The notes: a model not told the origin generated them from the letters alone. DNA of 14,402 bases from Lachnospiraceae bacterium UBA7060 (GCA_002493835.1 DLAA01000115.1:1-14402), one strand, 5' to 3'. Counted from the first letter of the stretch, positions 7,289 through 14,389 are shown. Numbers and translations are program-made.

Positions 7289-8137
7289 TTATTTTGTCCT
7301 CCTTTTGAAAAAAGACAGCGACAAATTGATGAGCAGAATGAACCCGAACAAGACCACTGCCGTGCCAATCAGCGCCTCTCTGTGTAAATCCGTGGAATAT
7401 CCCATCTCCAAAACAATATTGGTAGTCAGCGTCCGAACACCTGAAGTTATTTTCTTCGGAATGACAGCCTGGTTGCCCGCAACCATCATAACAGCCATGG
7501 TTTCACCGACTGCACGCCCGATCCCCAGCACGACACCCGCAAAAATACCACTTTTAGCTGCCGGTACAACGGCATAGAATACACTTCTTACATGCGACGC
7601 CCCCAGTGCCAAACCGCCCTCATAAAAACTTACGGGGACAGCCCGGATCGCAGCTTCTGACACACTGATAACTGTGGGAAGAATCATCAGTCCCAGCAAA
7701 AGGGATGCTGTCAGGACACTCATCCCCCGTCCCCCAAAAGTCTCCCGTACAAAAGGCACCAACACAACCAGTCCGAAAAATCCATATACCACGGACGGAA
7801 TTCCGGCCATCAGATTGACTGCCGCTTTCATGGGCTTATACAGATTCTTCGGCACAAACTGAGCCATAAACACTGCTGTCAAAATGCCCACCGGCACGCC
7901 GATCATCAGCGCACCGACAGTCACACAAAGGGAACCCACAATCATCGGAAAAATACCGTAGAGATCATTGGACGGCTTCCACCTTGTCCCGAACAGAAAT
8001 TTTAAGATACCGATTTCCCTGATCGCCGGAATCCCGCTTGCAAAAAGGAAAAAACAGATCAGGACGACCGCCGCAATTAAGACGCAGGCGGCCGTTAAAA
8101 ACACTGACTTCATGATTTTTTCTTTCATCTTTCTCAT
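7289..8137 (-). CDS. pstC: Phosphate ABC transporter permease PstC
   Basis: This 282-residue permease has six predicted membrane segments, the first at about 12-33. The EAA loop is EAAIRAVPVSFYEGGLALGA (161-180), and GIPSVVYGFFG (112-122) is the conserved pore-side block. It pairs with PstA. The start at 8137 overlaps the pstS stop by four bases (ATGA), which favours it over the in-frame Met4 and Met9 codons just downstream. A GGAG sits twelve bases upstream, somewhat far, so coupling to pstS translation may matter. Confidence 0.95.
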   Translation of the reverse strand: MRKMKEKIMKSVFLTAACVLIAAVVLICFFLFASGIPAIREIGILKFLFGTRWKPSNDLYGIFPMIVGSLCVTVGALMIGVPVGILTAVFMAQFVPKNLYKPMKAAVNLMAGIPSVVYGFFGLVVLVPFVRETFGGRGMSVLTASLLLGLMILPTVISVSEAAIRAVPVSFYEGGLALGASHVRSVFYAVVPAAKSGIFAGVVLGIGRAVGETMAVMMVAGNQAVIPKKITSGVRTLTTNIVLEMGYSTDLHREALIGTAVVLFGFILLINLSLSFFKRRTK

Positions 8138-9132
8138 AATCCGAGATCACTCCAGCTTATGGCATTGCCCATATAGATATCCTTCACTTGATCACTTGTA
8201 AATCCTGTCACCGGACTGTCATTATTCACAATCACCGCAATACCATCCATAGCGATCATCGTGGCGGTAAGCCCCTTGTCCGTCTCCGAATCCTTCAGCT
8301 CGCGGGAAGCCATACCGATATCGCAAGTGCCGTCAATGGCATCAGACATGCCGGTGGACGAATCGCTCTGTTGAATTTCAATAGTCACATTCGGGTTTTT
8401 CGCAAGATATGCCTCTTTCAGTTTCTCCATGACAGGTGTTACAGAGCTGGAACCCGCCACAACAATCTTTCCTTCCTCCATTTTCCCACTGTATACCTCC
8501 GCCTCCGAGACGGCAATATAGCCGTTCTCCTCAACTACAGCCTGCCCATCCGCACTCATAATAAAGTCGATGAAATCCTGTGCTGCCTCGCTTACCTCTT
8601 CTTTTGTCGCAATATGAAAGGGCCTGGCAATCTTGTAAGTGCCATTCTTAATATTTTCCACTGTTGCTTGTGTACCGTCTATCTGCACAGCCTTCACCGT
8701 ATCGTTCAAAGACCCGAGGGAAATATAGCCGACGGTGTACAGGTCTCCGGCAACCGTAGTCATCATAACGGATGTGGAATTGGTAACCGCCGCAGTGTCT
8801 GTGGTATAATCCACTTTCTCTCCCGCCTCATCCTTCTGCTCGATACCAAAAAGCTCCACAAAAGCGCCTCTTGTTCCGGAGCCTTCCTCTCTCGTGATCA
8901 CACCGATCTCCTGTGTCATATCAAAGTCTGATACCGCTTCCGCGCCTGCTGCTTTCTCTGGCGCCTCTGCCTGCCCGGCATTTCCCGTATCCTGCACCGC
9001 TTCCACTGTCTCCCCCTGTGCCATTCCGCCGGCATCTGCCACGTTTGCAGCAGCGTTTGTACATCCTGTCATTGTGGAGAGCGTCAGTGCGCTGACCAGT
9101 AAAAGTGCCGCCTGTTTGTTTCTTGTTCTCAT
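8134..9132 (-). CDS. pstS: Phosphate-binding lipoprotein PstS with circularly permuted domain order
   Basis: This 332-residue lipoprotein captures phosphate for PstC/A/B. It has a signal peptide ending in a degenerate lipobox (MTGC, C24), then an Ala/Gly/Glu-rich linker (25-70). The blocks of a PBP-like phosphate-binding protein follow in swapped order. The part normally at the C-terminal side comes first: IGVITREEGSGTRGAF at 76-91, then the FIDFIMSADGQAVVEENGY block near 187-205. The part normally at the N-terminus comes second: GKIVVAGSSSVTPV (221-234), CDIGMASRELK (270-280) and DQVKDIYMGNAISWSDL (314-330), after which the protein stops. Candidate phosphate ligands are S228-S230, D271, and R81/S85/G86/T87. 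GGAGG lies nine bases before the ATG. First gene of the operon, behind a Pho box. I have seen similar permuted sequences in Clostridia, so it is probably functional. Confidence 0.9.
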   Translation of the reverse strand: MRTRNKQAALLLVSALTLSTMTGCTNAAANVADAGGMAQGETVEAVQDTGNAGQAEAPEKAAGAEAVSDFDMTQEIGVITREEGSGTRGAFVELFGIEQKDEAGEKVDYTTDTAAVTNSTSVMMTTVAGDLYTVGYISLGSLNDTVKAVQIDGTQATVENIKNGTYKIARPFHIATKEEVSEAAQDFIDFIMSADGQAVVEENGYIAVSEAEVYSGKMEEGKIVVAGSSSVTPVMEKLKEAYLAKNPNVTIEIQQSDSSTGMSDAIDGTCDIGMASRELKDSETDKGLTATMIAMDGIAVIVNNDSPVTGFTSDQVKDIYMGNAISWSDLGL

Positions 9133-9151
9133 CTCAATCTTCCTCCATTCC

Positions 9152-9178
9152 GAAGCGTTCTACATGGAAGAACGCTTC
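9152..9178 (-). promoter_or_regulatory. Hairpin in the pstS 5' leader next to the ribosome site
   Basis: Arms 9152-9161 and 9169-9178 form a perfect 10-bp stem with a seven-base loop. In the pstS mRNA it ends a few bases before the GGAGG. There is no T-tract, so it is not a terminator. It may stabilise the mRNA end or affect initiation. Confidence 0.5.
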
Positions 9179-9249
9179 CGTTTATTTTTCTTTATTTGTA
9201 CGGCCGCCTGCCGTTTACAGCTATATCTTACTGCTCAAAAATCAATTTC

Positions 9250-9279
9250 ATTATCCGGACAATGTAAAATCCACGTAAA
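9250..9279 (-). promoter_or_regulatory. Pho box and promoter of the pst-pho operon
   Basis: On the minus strand, TTTACG (9274-9279) and TTTACA (9263-9268) are repeated exactly 11 bp apart. Gram-positive PhoP boxes are TT(A/C/T)A(C/T)A repeats with 5-bp spacers, so the second copy fits fully and the first 5/6. Seven bases later GATAAT (9250-9255) is a 5/6 match to a -10, with no proper -35. This is the usual layout of an activator-dependent pho promoter. It would give a leader of roughly 110 bases before the ATG at 9132. Confidence 0.65.
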
Positions 9280-9317
9280 AACTGCCGGATCAGCCCCACT
9301 AAAAATCTCCTTGACAC

Positions 9318-9357
9318 ACGAAAAGCGATACTGCACTTCCACAGTATCGCTTTTCGT
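9318..9357 (-). terminator. Intrinsic terminator of the acyl-conjugation cassette
   Basis: Arms 9318-9333 and 9342-9357 are perfectly complementary over 16 bp with an eight-base loop. On the minus strand the distal arm ends GCTTTTCGT, so the T-run lies within the stem base rather than after it. The element sits about 70 bases after the ligase stop at 9429 and before the Pho box, insulating the two operons. Confidence 0.7.
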
Positions 9358-9428
9358 ATCTCATACTTTATTTAACTATATTGGTTTCCTATAATCCCTT
9401 CGCGTCTTGTCAACTTGTTGTTTACATA

Positions 9429-10979
9429 TTAAAATCTCTTAATCTTTTTCGTGGTGTTTTTCTCAAACTCGGTATCCCTTAATTTAAGACTCACCACTCG
9501 CTTATACAAAGGCGCCTTGTCATTGTAATCGTCTATAATCTTCTGAACCTCGGCCTGTACATCCTTGATCTTTTTCTTGGATGCATACTCCAGATCCGGG
9601 AAGACCTCCGCCTCAATCACGCCGTCCTTCTCCCGAACAAGAACCTCCTGCACAAGACGGGCGCTGCCGATTTTATTTTCCAACTCCTCTGGGGAGACAT
9701 TTTCTCCATTAGGTGTAATGATTAGGTTTTTCTTCCGGCCTGTGAGAAACAGGAAGCCGTCCTCGTCCACATATCCCAGATCACCTGTCCGAAGCCATCC
9801 GTCCACCAGCGTTTCCGCAGTCTCCTCAGGCATCTTATAATACCCCTGCATAACACTCGTGCCTCTCACCCAGAGCTCCTCATCCACCACCTTCACCTCA
9901 CAGTTAGGCATACATTTTCCGATGGAACCGTCTTTTTTGTCCCCAGGCGCATTGGTACTGATCACGGGCGCACACTCTGTCATACCATATCCCTGCAAAA
10001 TCGTGATGCCGTATTTTTCAAACCGTTTCAGATAGTCCGGATTTAAATAAGCGCCGCCGCTGCATATCGTGTGAAGCTGTTTCCCGAAAACCTTCGCCTT
10101 CACAATAGGCGCCGGAAGCCAGTCCGTCTCCTCCAGTTTCTTGGCAAAAGTCTCAATCATGAGCGGCACCATAAGAATAATATTCGGCTCAAAAAGCTTG
10201 ATATTCTTCAAAACCCGCAAAAGAGAATCGTTAATGCAGATCACCGCCCCGATGGAAGTCCCCTTTAAAATATCCATGCTTAGACAATACGCGTGATGGA
10301 TTGGCAGAACCGTGAGCAGCACCATGCCCGGCTCAAAACCCATATCCTGCGCTGTAGCATTCTCCGCCAGATTCCTATGGGTGAGCATCACACCCTTACT
10401 CTTGCCGGTGGTGCCGGAAGTGAACATAATTGTCGCCAGATCTCCCGGCGCAGGACTGTGGGAAAATCCCGGCTCCTGCCCGCCCAGCAGAGCCTCGAAA
10501 AGAAGCGCTCCTTCGGGAAACTCCCCCGCCGTATCCGCCTGCCCTGTGGCAATACAGTATTTCAGCTTCGGACATTTTTCTTCCGCCATCCTGGCTACTG
10601 CCGCTTTAGCCTGATCAAACACCAATACTGTTGCATCCGACCTTTCAATCAGCTCGCACAGATCCTCCGCCGGCAGATTGGCATCTAACGGCACCGCCAC
10701 ACTGCCGCTGTTTACCGTACCATAGTAGGATACAATCCACGCGTAGGAAGAATCACCCACGATGGCGATATGATTTCCCTGCTCACCCAGTTTCGCAAGA
10801 GCCGCCGAAAAACGCTCACTATCTTCCCGCAGCTCTTTATAAGTCTTCGCTTCCACCACAGTTTCCTTCTTACCGCCGCTCTTCTCCCGCTTCGCCTTGT
10901 AGCAGACAGCATCCTGGCTGCCGAACTGCTGTTCCGCCCGAACCAGTAGTTCCCTGATTGTACTGCTCATTACATTCAT
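9429..10979 (-). CDS. AMP-forming fatty-acyl ligase (acyl-CoA / acyl-ACP synthetase family)
   Basis: This 516-residue adenylate-forming enzyme activates a carboxylic acid with ATP and transfers it to CoA or a carrier protein. Visible core motifs are the P-loop MFTSGTTGKSKG (185-196), LPIHHAY (225-231), QGYGMTE (329-335), WLRTGDLGYVDEDG (395-408), GRKKNLIITPNGENVSPEELE (about 414-434) and a C-terminal catalytic lysine region NTTKKIKR (508-515). These fit long-chain fatty acid ligases better than amino-acid adenylation domains, since the Asp that binds an amino group is not evident; this is judged by eye. AGGAGGGG lies ten bases before the ATG. As last gene of the cassette, 85 bases after a stand-alone acyl carrier protein, it probably loads that carrier. 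CoA as acceptor is the alternative. Confidence 0.88.
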   Translation of the reverse strand: MNVMSSTIRELLVRAEQQFGSQDAVCYKAKREKSGGKKETVVEAKTYKELREDSERFSAALAKLGEQGNHIAIVGDSSYAWIVSYYGTVNSGSVAVPLDANLPAEDLCELIERSDATVLVFDQAKAAVARMAEEKCPKLKYCIATGQADTAGEFPEGALLFEALLGGQEPGFSHSPAPGDLATIMFTSGTTGKSKGVMLTHRNLAENATAQDMGFEPGMVLLTVLPIHHAYCLSMDILKGTSIGAVICINDSLLRVLKNIKLFEPNIILMVPLMIETFAKKLEETDWLPAPIVKAKVFGKQLHTICSGGAYLNPDYLKRFEKYGITILQGYGMTECAPVISTNAPGDKKDGSIGKCMPNCEVKVVDEELWVRGTSVMQGYYKMPEETAETLVDGWLRTGDLGYVDEDGFLFLTGRKKNLIITPNGENVSPEELENKIGSARLVQEVLVREKDGVIEAEVFPDLEYASKKKIKDVQAEVQKIIDDYNDKAPLYKRVVSLKLRDTEFEKNTTKKIKRF

Positions 10980-11064
10980 CTGTTCTTATCCCCTCCTGCA
11001 TTAGATTTATGTCAACCTATCTGTGGACACAAATCCCTATGCCCAAAACACAATCCCATTGTCC

Positions 11065-11292
11065 TTACTTTTCAATCGACTCTAAATAATCCACAGCCTC
11101 CTGTACGGTGCGGATGCCCGCCGCCTTCTCCTCATCGATCTCCACGTCGAAGGTGTCCTCCACCTCGCCCATCATGCTCATAAAGTCAAACGAGGAAAAG
11201 CCCAAATCCTCCATAAACCGCGACTCCGGCTTAATATCCTCTTTTTTAACCTCTACATAGTTCGTAATAATTTCCGCCAATTGATCAAACAT
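11065..11292 (-). CDS. Stand-alone acyl carrier protein
   Basis: This 75-residue acidic four-helix carrier protein has the usual ACP length. The phosphopantetheine site is DLGFSSFDFM (29-38), with S34 as the predicted attachment serine. In fatty-acid synthesis ACPs the same position reads DSL; here it is SSF, so the residues on both sides of the serine differ, suggesting a dedicated rather than housekeeping carrier. AAGGAAGG lies ten bases upstream of the ATG. It sits between a condensation-domain protein and a fatty-acyl ligase, the arrangement of a dissected non-ribosomal-peptide-like line. No phosphopantetheinyl transferase is in the window. Confidence 0.92.
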   Translation of the reverse strand: MFDQLAEIITNYVEVKKEDIKPESRFMEDLGFSSFDFMSMMGEVEDTFDVEIDEEKAAGIRTVQEAVDYLESIEK

Positions 11293-11365
11293 GTTATGTC
11301 AACCTTCCTTTCCATCCAGCTTTACAGCTCATCCTGTCTCATTCACATGATATCTTCTGCGATTA

Positions 11366-12763
11366 TTAAATCAATTTAATGATATCACCGATTTTCAAAT
11401 GCGGATTCTCTGTCCCCTTAAACATGATCTTACACATATAATAATAAAATCGTTCCAGCGTCTCCCTGCTCACCGCAGCCACCTGATGTTCAAAATTAAA
11501 ATCCAGACCGTTGTCGTCGGGACGGTGCATCACCGTCAGGTACATAGCCTGAGTCGTTGCCCCGTTGGGATACCACTTTGTCTTATATTTAATTTCTCCT
11601 AACTGGTTCAAACCTTTCTCCTTTAAAGTCATTGGCTGGTAAGTCAGAGACATGGGCTCATAAGTCGCTCCCTTGGGCACATTGTAAAACTTACTCCGAT
11701 AGGCAAAATACTCCACCGGATTATAGTTGGTATGACGGAACACCTCATTCTGCCCGTTTCTGACCGCTATAATACCCTCCAGGAAAGTCTGATCCTTGGA
11801 AATCACCGTTCGGAACGGGAAGGAGTGAATTCTCGTACCACCCGATTTTTTCTCCAAAAGTGTGGCGCGTCTGGCATAAGCCACATTAAAGGACACATCG
11901 TCATTGTCATTCATCTTCTGCAAATATGTGCGGATTCCCATAATCAACAGACATTGCAGGGAAACATGCTGCTCTTCACAAAAACGCATAAGTCTCTGAG
12001 TCGGCTCTTCCTCCAGATGAAAGATATCCAAAGCGGAATCCACATGGGAAGTGGCAGCAAAGGCAGCCCGGGTCCCCGGGAACTTCTTTCTCGCCTCCTC
12101 CAGCTGTCCCGGCCCTTCGATGCCGTTAAAAATAGGCTCGGACTTTTCAATCAATTTCTGAAAATATTCCCTGTCCCTGGCCTGGGCTTTGCTCCCGGCC
12201 TCATAGGCGATATCTTTCTCCAACTGCTCGATATAGGAGCGCATATCTGCTGGATAATCCACACCCTCGAACTTGGCGTTACAGTACAGCTCAATTACAT
12301 CCCTCAAAAAGCAGATCAGAGACTGCGCATCCATCAGCATATGGTCCCCCAGCACGTAAAGCCCCTGACAGCCGTCCGGTGTTTTAATCATCACGACCCG
12401 GTTCATCGGGCTGTCCTCCCTCTGGAATGGCACTCTTGTCCAGGCCGTCATAATCTCTGCCGCCTCTTCCATGGTTTTGCCCGTGAAGTCCACATATTCA
12501 ATGTCACGCTCTTCCTTGTCTGCCAGATACTGATACCACTGCTCCTCCTTCTTGTCATAGGCAAAACGAACCCGCATGGATTCACAGCGCTCGTATGCCT
12601 TGTAGACTGCTCTCTTTAATTCATCAATATCAAGCTCGTACTCAATCGTCAAGCTGGTGCCAATATTGACAACCTCCTTCTTGGGACAGAAATCCATATA
12701 AAAAACATGGAACTTCTGCGCCACCGTAAGCGGATATGTCTTGTGACCATTTCTTGTCTTCAT
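11366..12763 (-). CDS. Stand-alone condensation-domain-like acyltransferase
   Basis: This 465-residue protein resembles a single condensation domain of the chloramphenicol-acetyltransferase-like fold, with no fused adenylation or carrier domain. The N-terminus has YPLTVAQKFHVFYMDF (10-25), similar to the start of C domains. The active-site motif HHxxxDG appears as DHMLMDA (140-146): the second, catalytic histidine (H141) and aspartate (D145) are kept, while the first His is Asp and the Gly is Ala. The later block SFNVAYARR followed by PFRTVI resembles the C-domain latch and floor regions. It likely moves an acyl group from the neighbouring carrier protein to an amine or alcohol. ATG at 12763 with GGAG seven bases upstream is preferred to an in-frame GTG at 12805 that has no ribosome site. 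Substrates cannot be read from sequence. Confidence 0.8.
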   Translation of the reverse strand: MKTRNGHKTYPLTVAQKFHVFYMDFCPKKEVVNIGTSLTIEYELDIDELKRAVYKAYERCESMRVRFAYDKKEEQWYQYLADKEERDIEYVDFTGKTMEEAAEIMTAWTRVPFQREDSPMNRVVMIKTPDGCQGLYVLGDHMLMDAQSLICFLRDVIELYCNAKFEGVDYPADMRSYIEQLEKDIAYEAGSKAQARDREYFQKLIEKSEPIFNGIEGPGQLEEARKKFPGTRAAFAATSHVDSALDIFHLEEEPTQRLMRFCEEQHVSLQCLLIMGIRTYLQKMNDNDDVSFNVAYARRATLLEKKSGGTRIHSFPFRTVISKDQTFLEGIIAVRNGQNEVFRHTNYNPVEYFAYRSKFYNVPKGATYEPMSLTYQPMTLKEKGLNQLGEIKYKTKWYPNGATTQAMYLTVMHRPDDNGLDFNFEHQVAAVSRETLERFYYYMCKIMFKGTENPHLKIGDIIKLI

Positions 12764-12875
12764 TTTTATTCTCCATTCTGAAGCATTTCTCCGATGCTCC
12801 TTCACAACTTAACGCCTGAACAATGCCAGGCCATAAAACACAACACTTAGACATGATATTCAAATATTTTCTACT

Positions 12876-13853
12876 CTACATAACTTCCTTGATGAACTCT
12901 GTCAGCTCTCTCTCGTAATTTTCCATATCCTTGTAGTAACTCTCCGCGTGAGCCGCCCCCGGAACTATCATCTTGCGCTTAGGCGCAGCACAGTGCTCAT
13001 AGATTTCGTCACACATACTGCAGGGCACAAAAGTATCCGCACCGCCATGGATAAATAGGATCGGCACCGTCGCCTTCTCCACCTCACGTTTGGCATTGCA
13101 CTCGTCCATGCCATAGCCCGCAAGCCTCCGATTCACCAGATCTGCCCCCGGAATTACAGGAAATGCAGGCAGATGGTACATGGAATGCAGCACATGAGTG
13201 AACACTTCCTTGGGAGAAGTAAATCCACAATCAGAAACGATACCCTTCACCTGCTCCGGAAGAGATAAACCGCTCAACATCAGAAGTGTTGCCGCTCCCA
13301 TAGAAGTACCGTGCAGAAGAATCTCCGTATCTTCTCCCAGTTCTCCTATCGCCCATTTGATCCAGCCAAGGGCATCCTGCCTGTCAAGACAGCCAAATCC
13401 AATATATTCACCTTCACTCTGTCCATGGGCTCTCGCATCGGGCAGAAGCATAGCAAAACCCCGCTTCTGATAATAATCGGAAAGCCCGATATAATCAGAC
13501 ATCCCCTGACTCGTATAGCCGTGGAAACAGATTACTATTTTCTTCTTTTCCTGCCCTGCCGCCAAAGCCGGAAAATAAGTTGCGTGAAGCTTCAAATTGT
13601 CAAAACTCGTCTGCCAAACATCACTGTGAACCCTGTCCAACATAGCCGCCTTGCGCTCTTCAATCAGCGGCATATACTGACTCCAGTCCGTACCCGCCAT
13701 CTTTATGGTGCGGTCGGTCTTCGCCTGCCCCCGCTTCATGGTGCGTCTGTAAAAATAAGCGATCTCGCCGCCGCAGGCTGCAGCCACAAGCCCCAGCCCA
13801 GCTGCTGCCTTCGCCAATACCCTAAGTCCCTTTTTCCCCGTTTTTTTGCTCAT
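12876..13853 (-). CDS. Membrane-anchored alpha/beta hydrolase
   Basis: This 325-residue serine hydrolase has one N-terminal membrane helix (about 10-36) after a lysine-rich start, so it is probably anchored with the catalytic domain on one face of the membrane. The nucleophile is S184 in HGTSMGAA (181-188), the acid D273 in GGADTFVP, and the base H302 in GAAHAESYY. The oxyanion region is CFHGYTSQG (109-117). It resembles the YqkD-like group of alpha/beta hydrolases, whose substrates are mostly unknown. Its ATG overlaps the SCP2-like stop by four bases (ATGA), so the two are probably co-translated. A gap of 112 bases follows before the condensation gene. In the cassette it could be an esterase, thioesterase or acyltransferase, which the sequence cannot decide. 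Confidence 0.9.
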   Translation of the reverse strand: MSKKTGKKGLRVLAKAAAGLGLVAAACGGEIAYFYRRTMKRGQAKTDRTIKMAGTDWSQYMPLIEERKAAMLDRVHSDVWQTSFDNLKLHATYFPALAAGQEKKKIVICFHGYTSQGMSDYIGLSDYYQKRGFAMLLPDARAHGQSEGEYIGFGCLDRQDALGWIKWAIGELGEDTEILLHGTSMGAATLLMLSGLSLPEQVKGIVSDCGFTSPKEVFTHVLHSMYHLPAFPVIPGADLVNRRLAGYGMDECNAKREVEKATVPILFIHGGADTFVPCSMCDEIYEHCAAPKRKMIVPGAAHAESYYKDMENYERELTEFIKEVM

Positions 13854-14212
13854 TTCTTTTTCGCCGCCTTTTTCATTTCTCTCTGTTTCGCCTCAATGAT
13901 CTCCTTTAAGCGAAGCGCTTTATCGAGATTGCCTTCTACCTTGAGCTTCTGTGTCGTGAAAGCCCATACCGGATCCATCTCTCCCTGCGCAATTTTCATA
14001 AGCACCTCAGGTGTGCAGATAAATCTGGCATCTCTGTCATAGTACTCGTAAGGTTCCACAGAGAGCACCCCATCCTTTACTTCCACGTAGAAGGCACCTC
14101 CCGCCTCCTCGTCCTCAATGTCAAATTCAAAAGCCAGATGCTCTTTTATATCACTCACATCTGCCCCCATAAATCTTCCCTTCATGTCATAAAAAAAATC
14201 TGCGTACGTCAT
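13850..14212 (-). CDS. SCP2-like sterol/lipid-binding protein
   Basis: This 120-residue cytoplasmic protein resembles an SCP2 sterol-transfer domain. It contains FYVEVKDGVLSVEP (41-54), a helix with FICTPEVLMKIAQGEMDPVWAF (about 64-85), and TQKLKVEGNLDKALRL (87-102). This beta-strand, long helix and KVEGN/D order is the SCP2 pattern, which forms a hydrophobic tunnel for lipids or acyl chains. The C-terminus is lysine-rich (MKKAAKKK). ATG at 14212 with GAGGAGG four bases upstream is chosen over an upstream in-frame start at 14245 that lacks a ribosome site. It is the first gene of the cassette. Binding of a lipid substrate or product is an inference from the family. Confidence 0.82.
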   Translation of the reverse strand: MTYADFFYDMKGRFMGADVSDIKEHLAFEFDIEDEEAGGAFYVEVKDGVLSVEPYEYYDRDARFICTPEVLMKIAQGEMDPVWAFTTQKLKVEGNLDKALRLKEIIEAKQREMKKAAKKK

Positions 14213-14256
14213 CTTTCCTCCTCGCCAGAGCCTCCGCTCCCTCACTATATCATTTT

Positions 14257-14271
14257 TCGACCGCTGGTCGA
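14257..14271. promoter_or_regulatory. TetR-type operator, promoter-distal copy
   Basis: TCGACCGCTGGTCGA is a palindrome (6-bp arms, 3-bp centre), a form common for TetR-family operators. It lies just downstream of the predicted transcript start of the cassette, where a bound repressor would block elongation. It shares TCGACCGCT with the second copy at 14300-14314; centres are 43 bp apart. Confidence 0.7.
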
Positions 14272-14284
14272 TTTCATCTTTCTA

Positions 14285-14314
14285 ACAATACCACACTTTT
14301 CGACCGCTAGTCAA
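14285..14314 (-). promoter_or_regulatory. Cassette promoter overlapping an operator
   Basis: On the minus strand, TTGACT (14309-14314) and TATTGT (14285-14290) are 18 bp apart, giving a leader of about 65 bases before the ATG at 14212. The -35 is part of the operator copy at 14300-14314. Confidence 0.65.
14300..14314. promoter_or_regulatory. TetR-type operator, copy overlapping the -35
   Basis: TCGACCGCTAGTCAA is an imperfect palindrome and a variant of the copy at 14257-14271. Its right end is the TTGACT -35 box read on the minus strand, so occupancy would exclude RNA polymerase. Confidence 0.65.
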
Positions 14315-14360
14315 CATATTTGCCAAAAAAGTTTTTCATGCCTCATTTTCTAACGTATGA

Positions 14361-14389
14361 TTGTCCACGGTTACGATTTATGATACAAT
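14361..14389 (+). promoter_or_regulatory. Divergent promoter reading out of the window
   Basis: TTGTCC (14361-14366), 17 bp, then TACAAT (14384-14389), on the plus strand. Transcription would start near 14396, so its gene lies beyond the window. Given the two palindromes, a TetR-family repressor of the cassette is the natural guess; this is inference. Confidence 0.5.

Noticed and set aside
8134..9132. PstS as a frameshifted or rearranged pseudogene
   Set aside because: The frame is intact, with signal peptide, all phosphate-site blocks and a stop overlapping pstC. Similar permuted sequences are known to me from other Clostridia.
9311..9316. TTGACA on the plus strand as a -35 box
   Set aside because: It has no matching -10 about 17 bases on, and the downstream bases form the terminator stem. 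No plus-strand gene follows.
11010..11300. Repeated TATGTCAACCT upstream of the ligase and carrier-protein genes (minus-strand TTGACA)
   Set aside because: No -10 boxes at proper spacing, and only 11 bases are shared. Treated as chance.
11732..12619. Long plus-strand open frame opposite the condensation gene
   Set aside because: Antisense to a well-supported coding region, no ribosome site, and composition typical of a reverse-strand shadow. The same holds for open frames at 8188-8931 and 13311-14042.
12764..12805. GTG start extending the condensation gene by 14 residues
   Set aside because: No ribosome site precedes the GTG, and the condensation-domain homology begins after the ATG at 12763.
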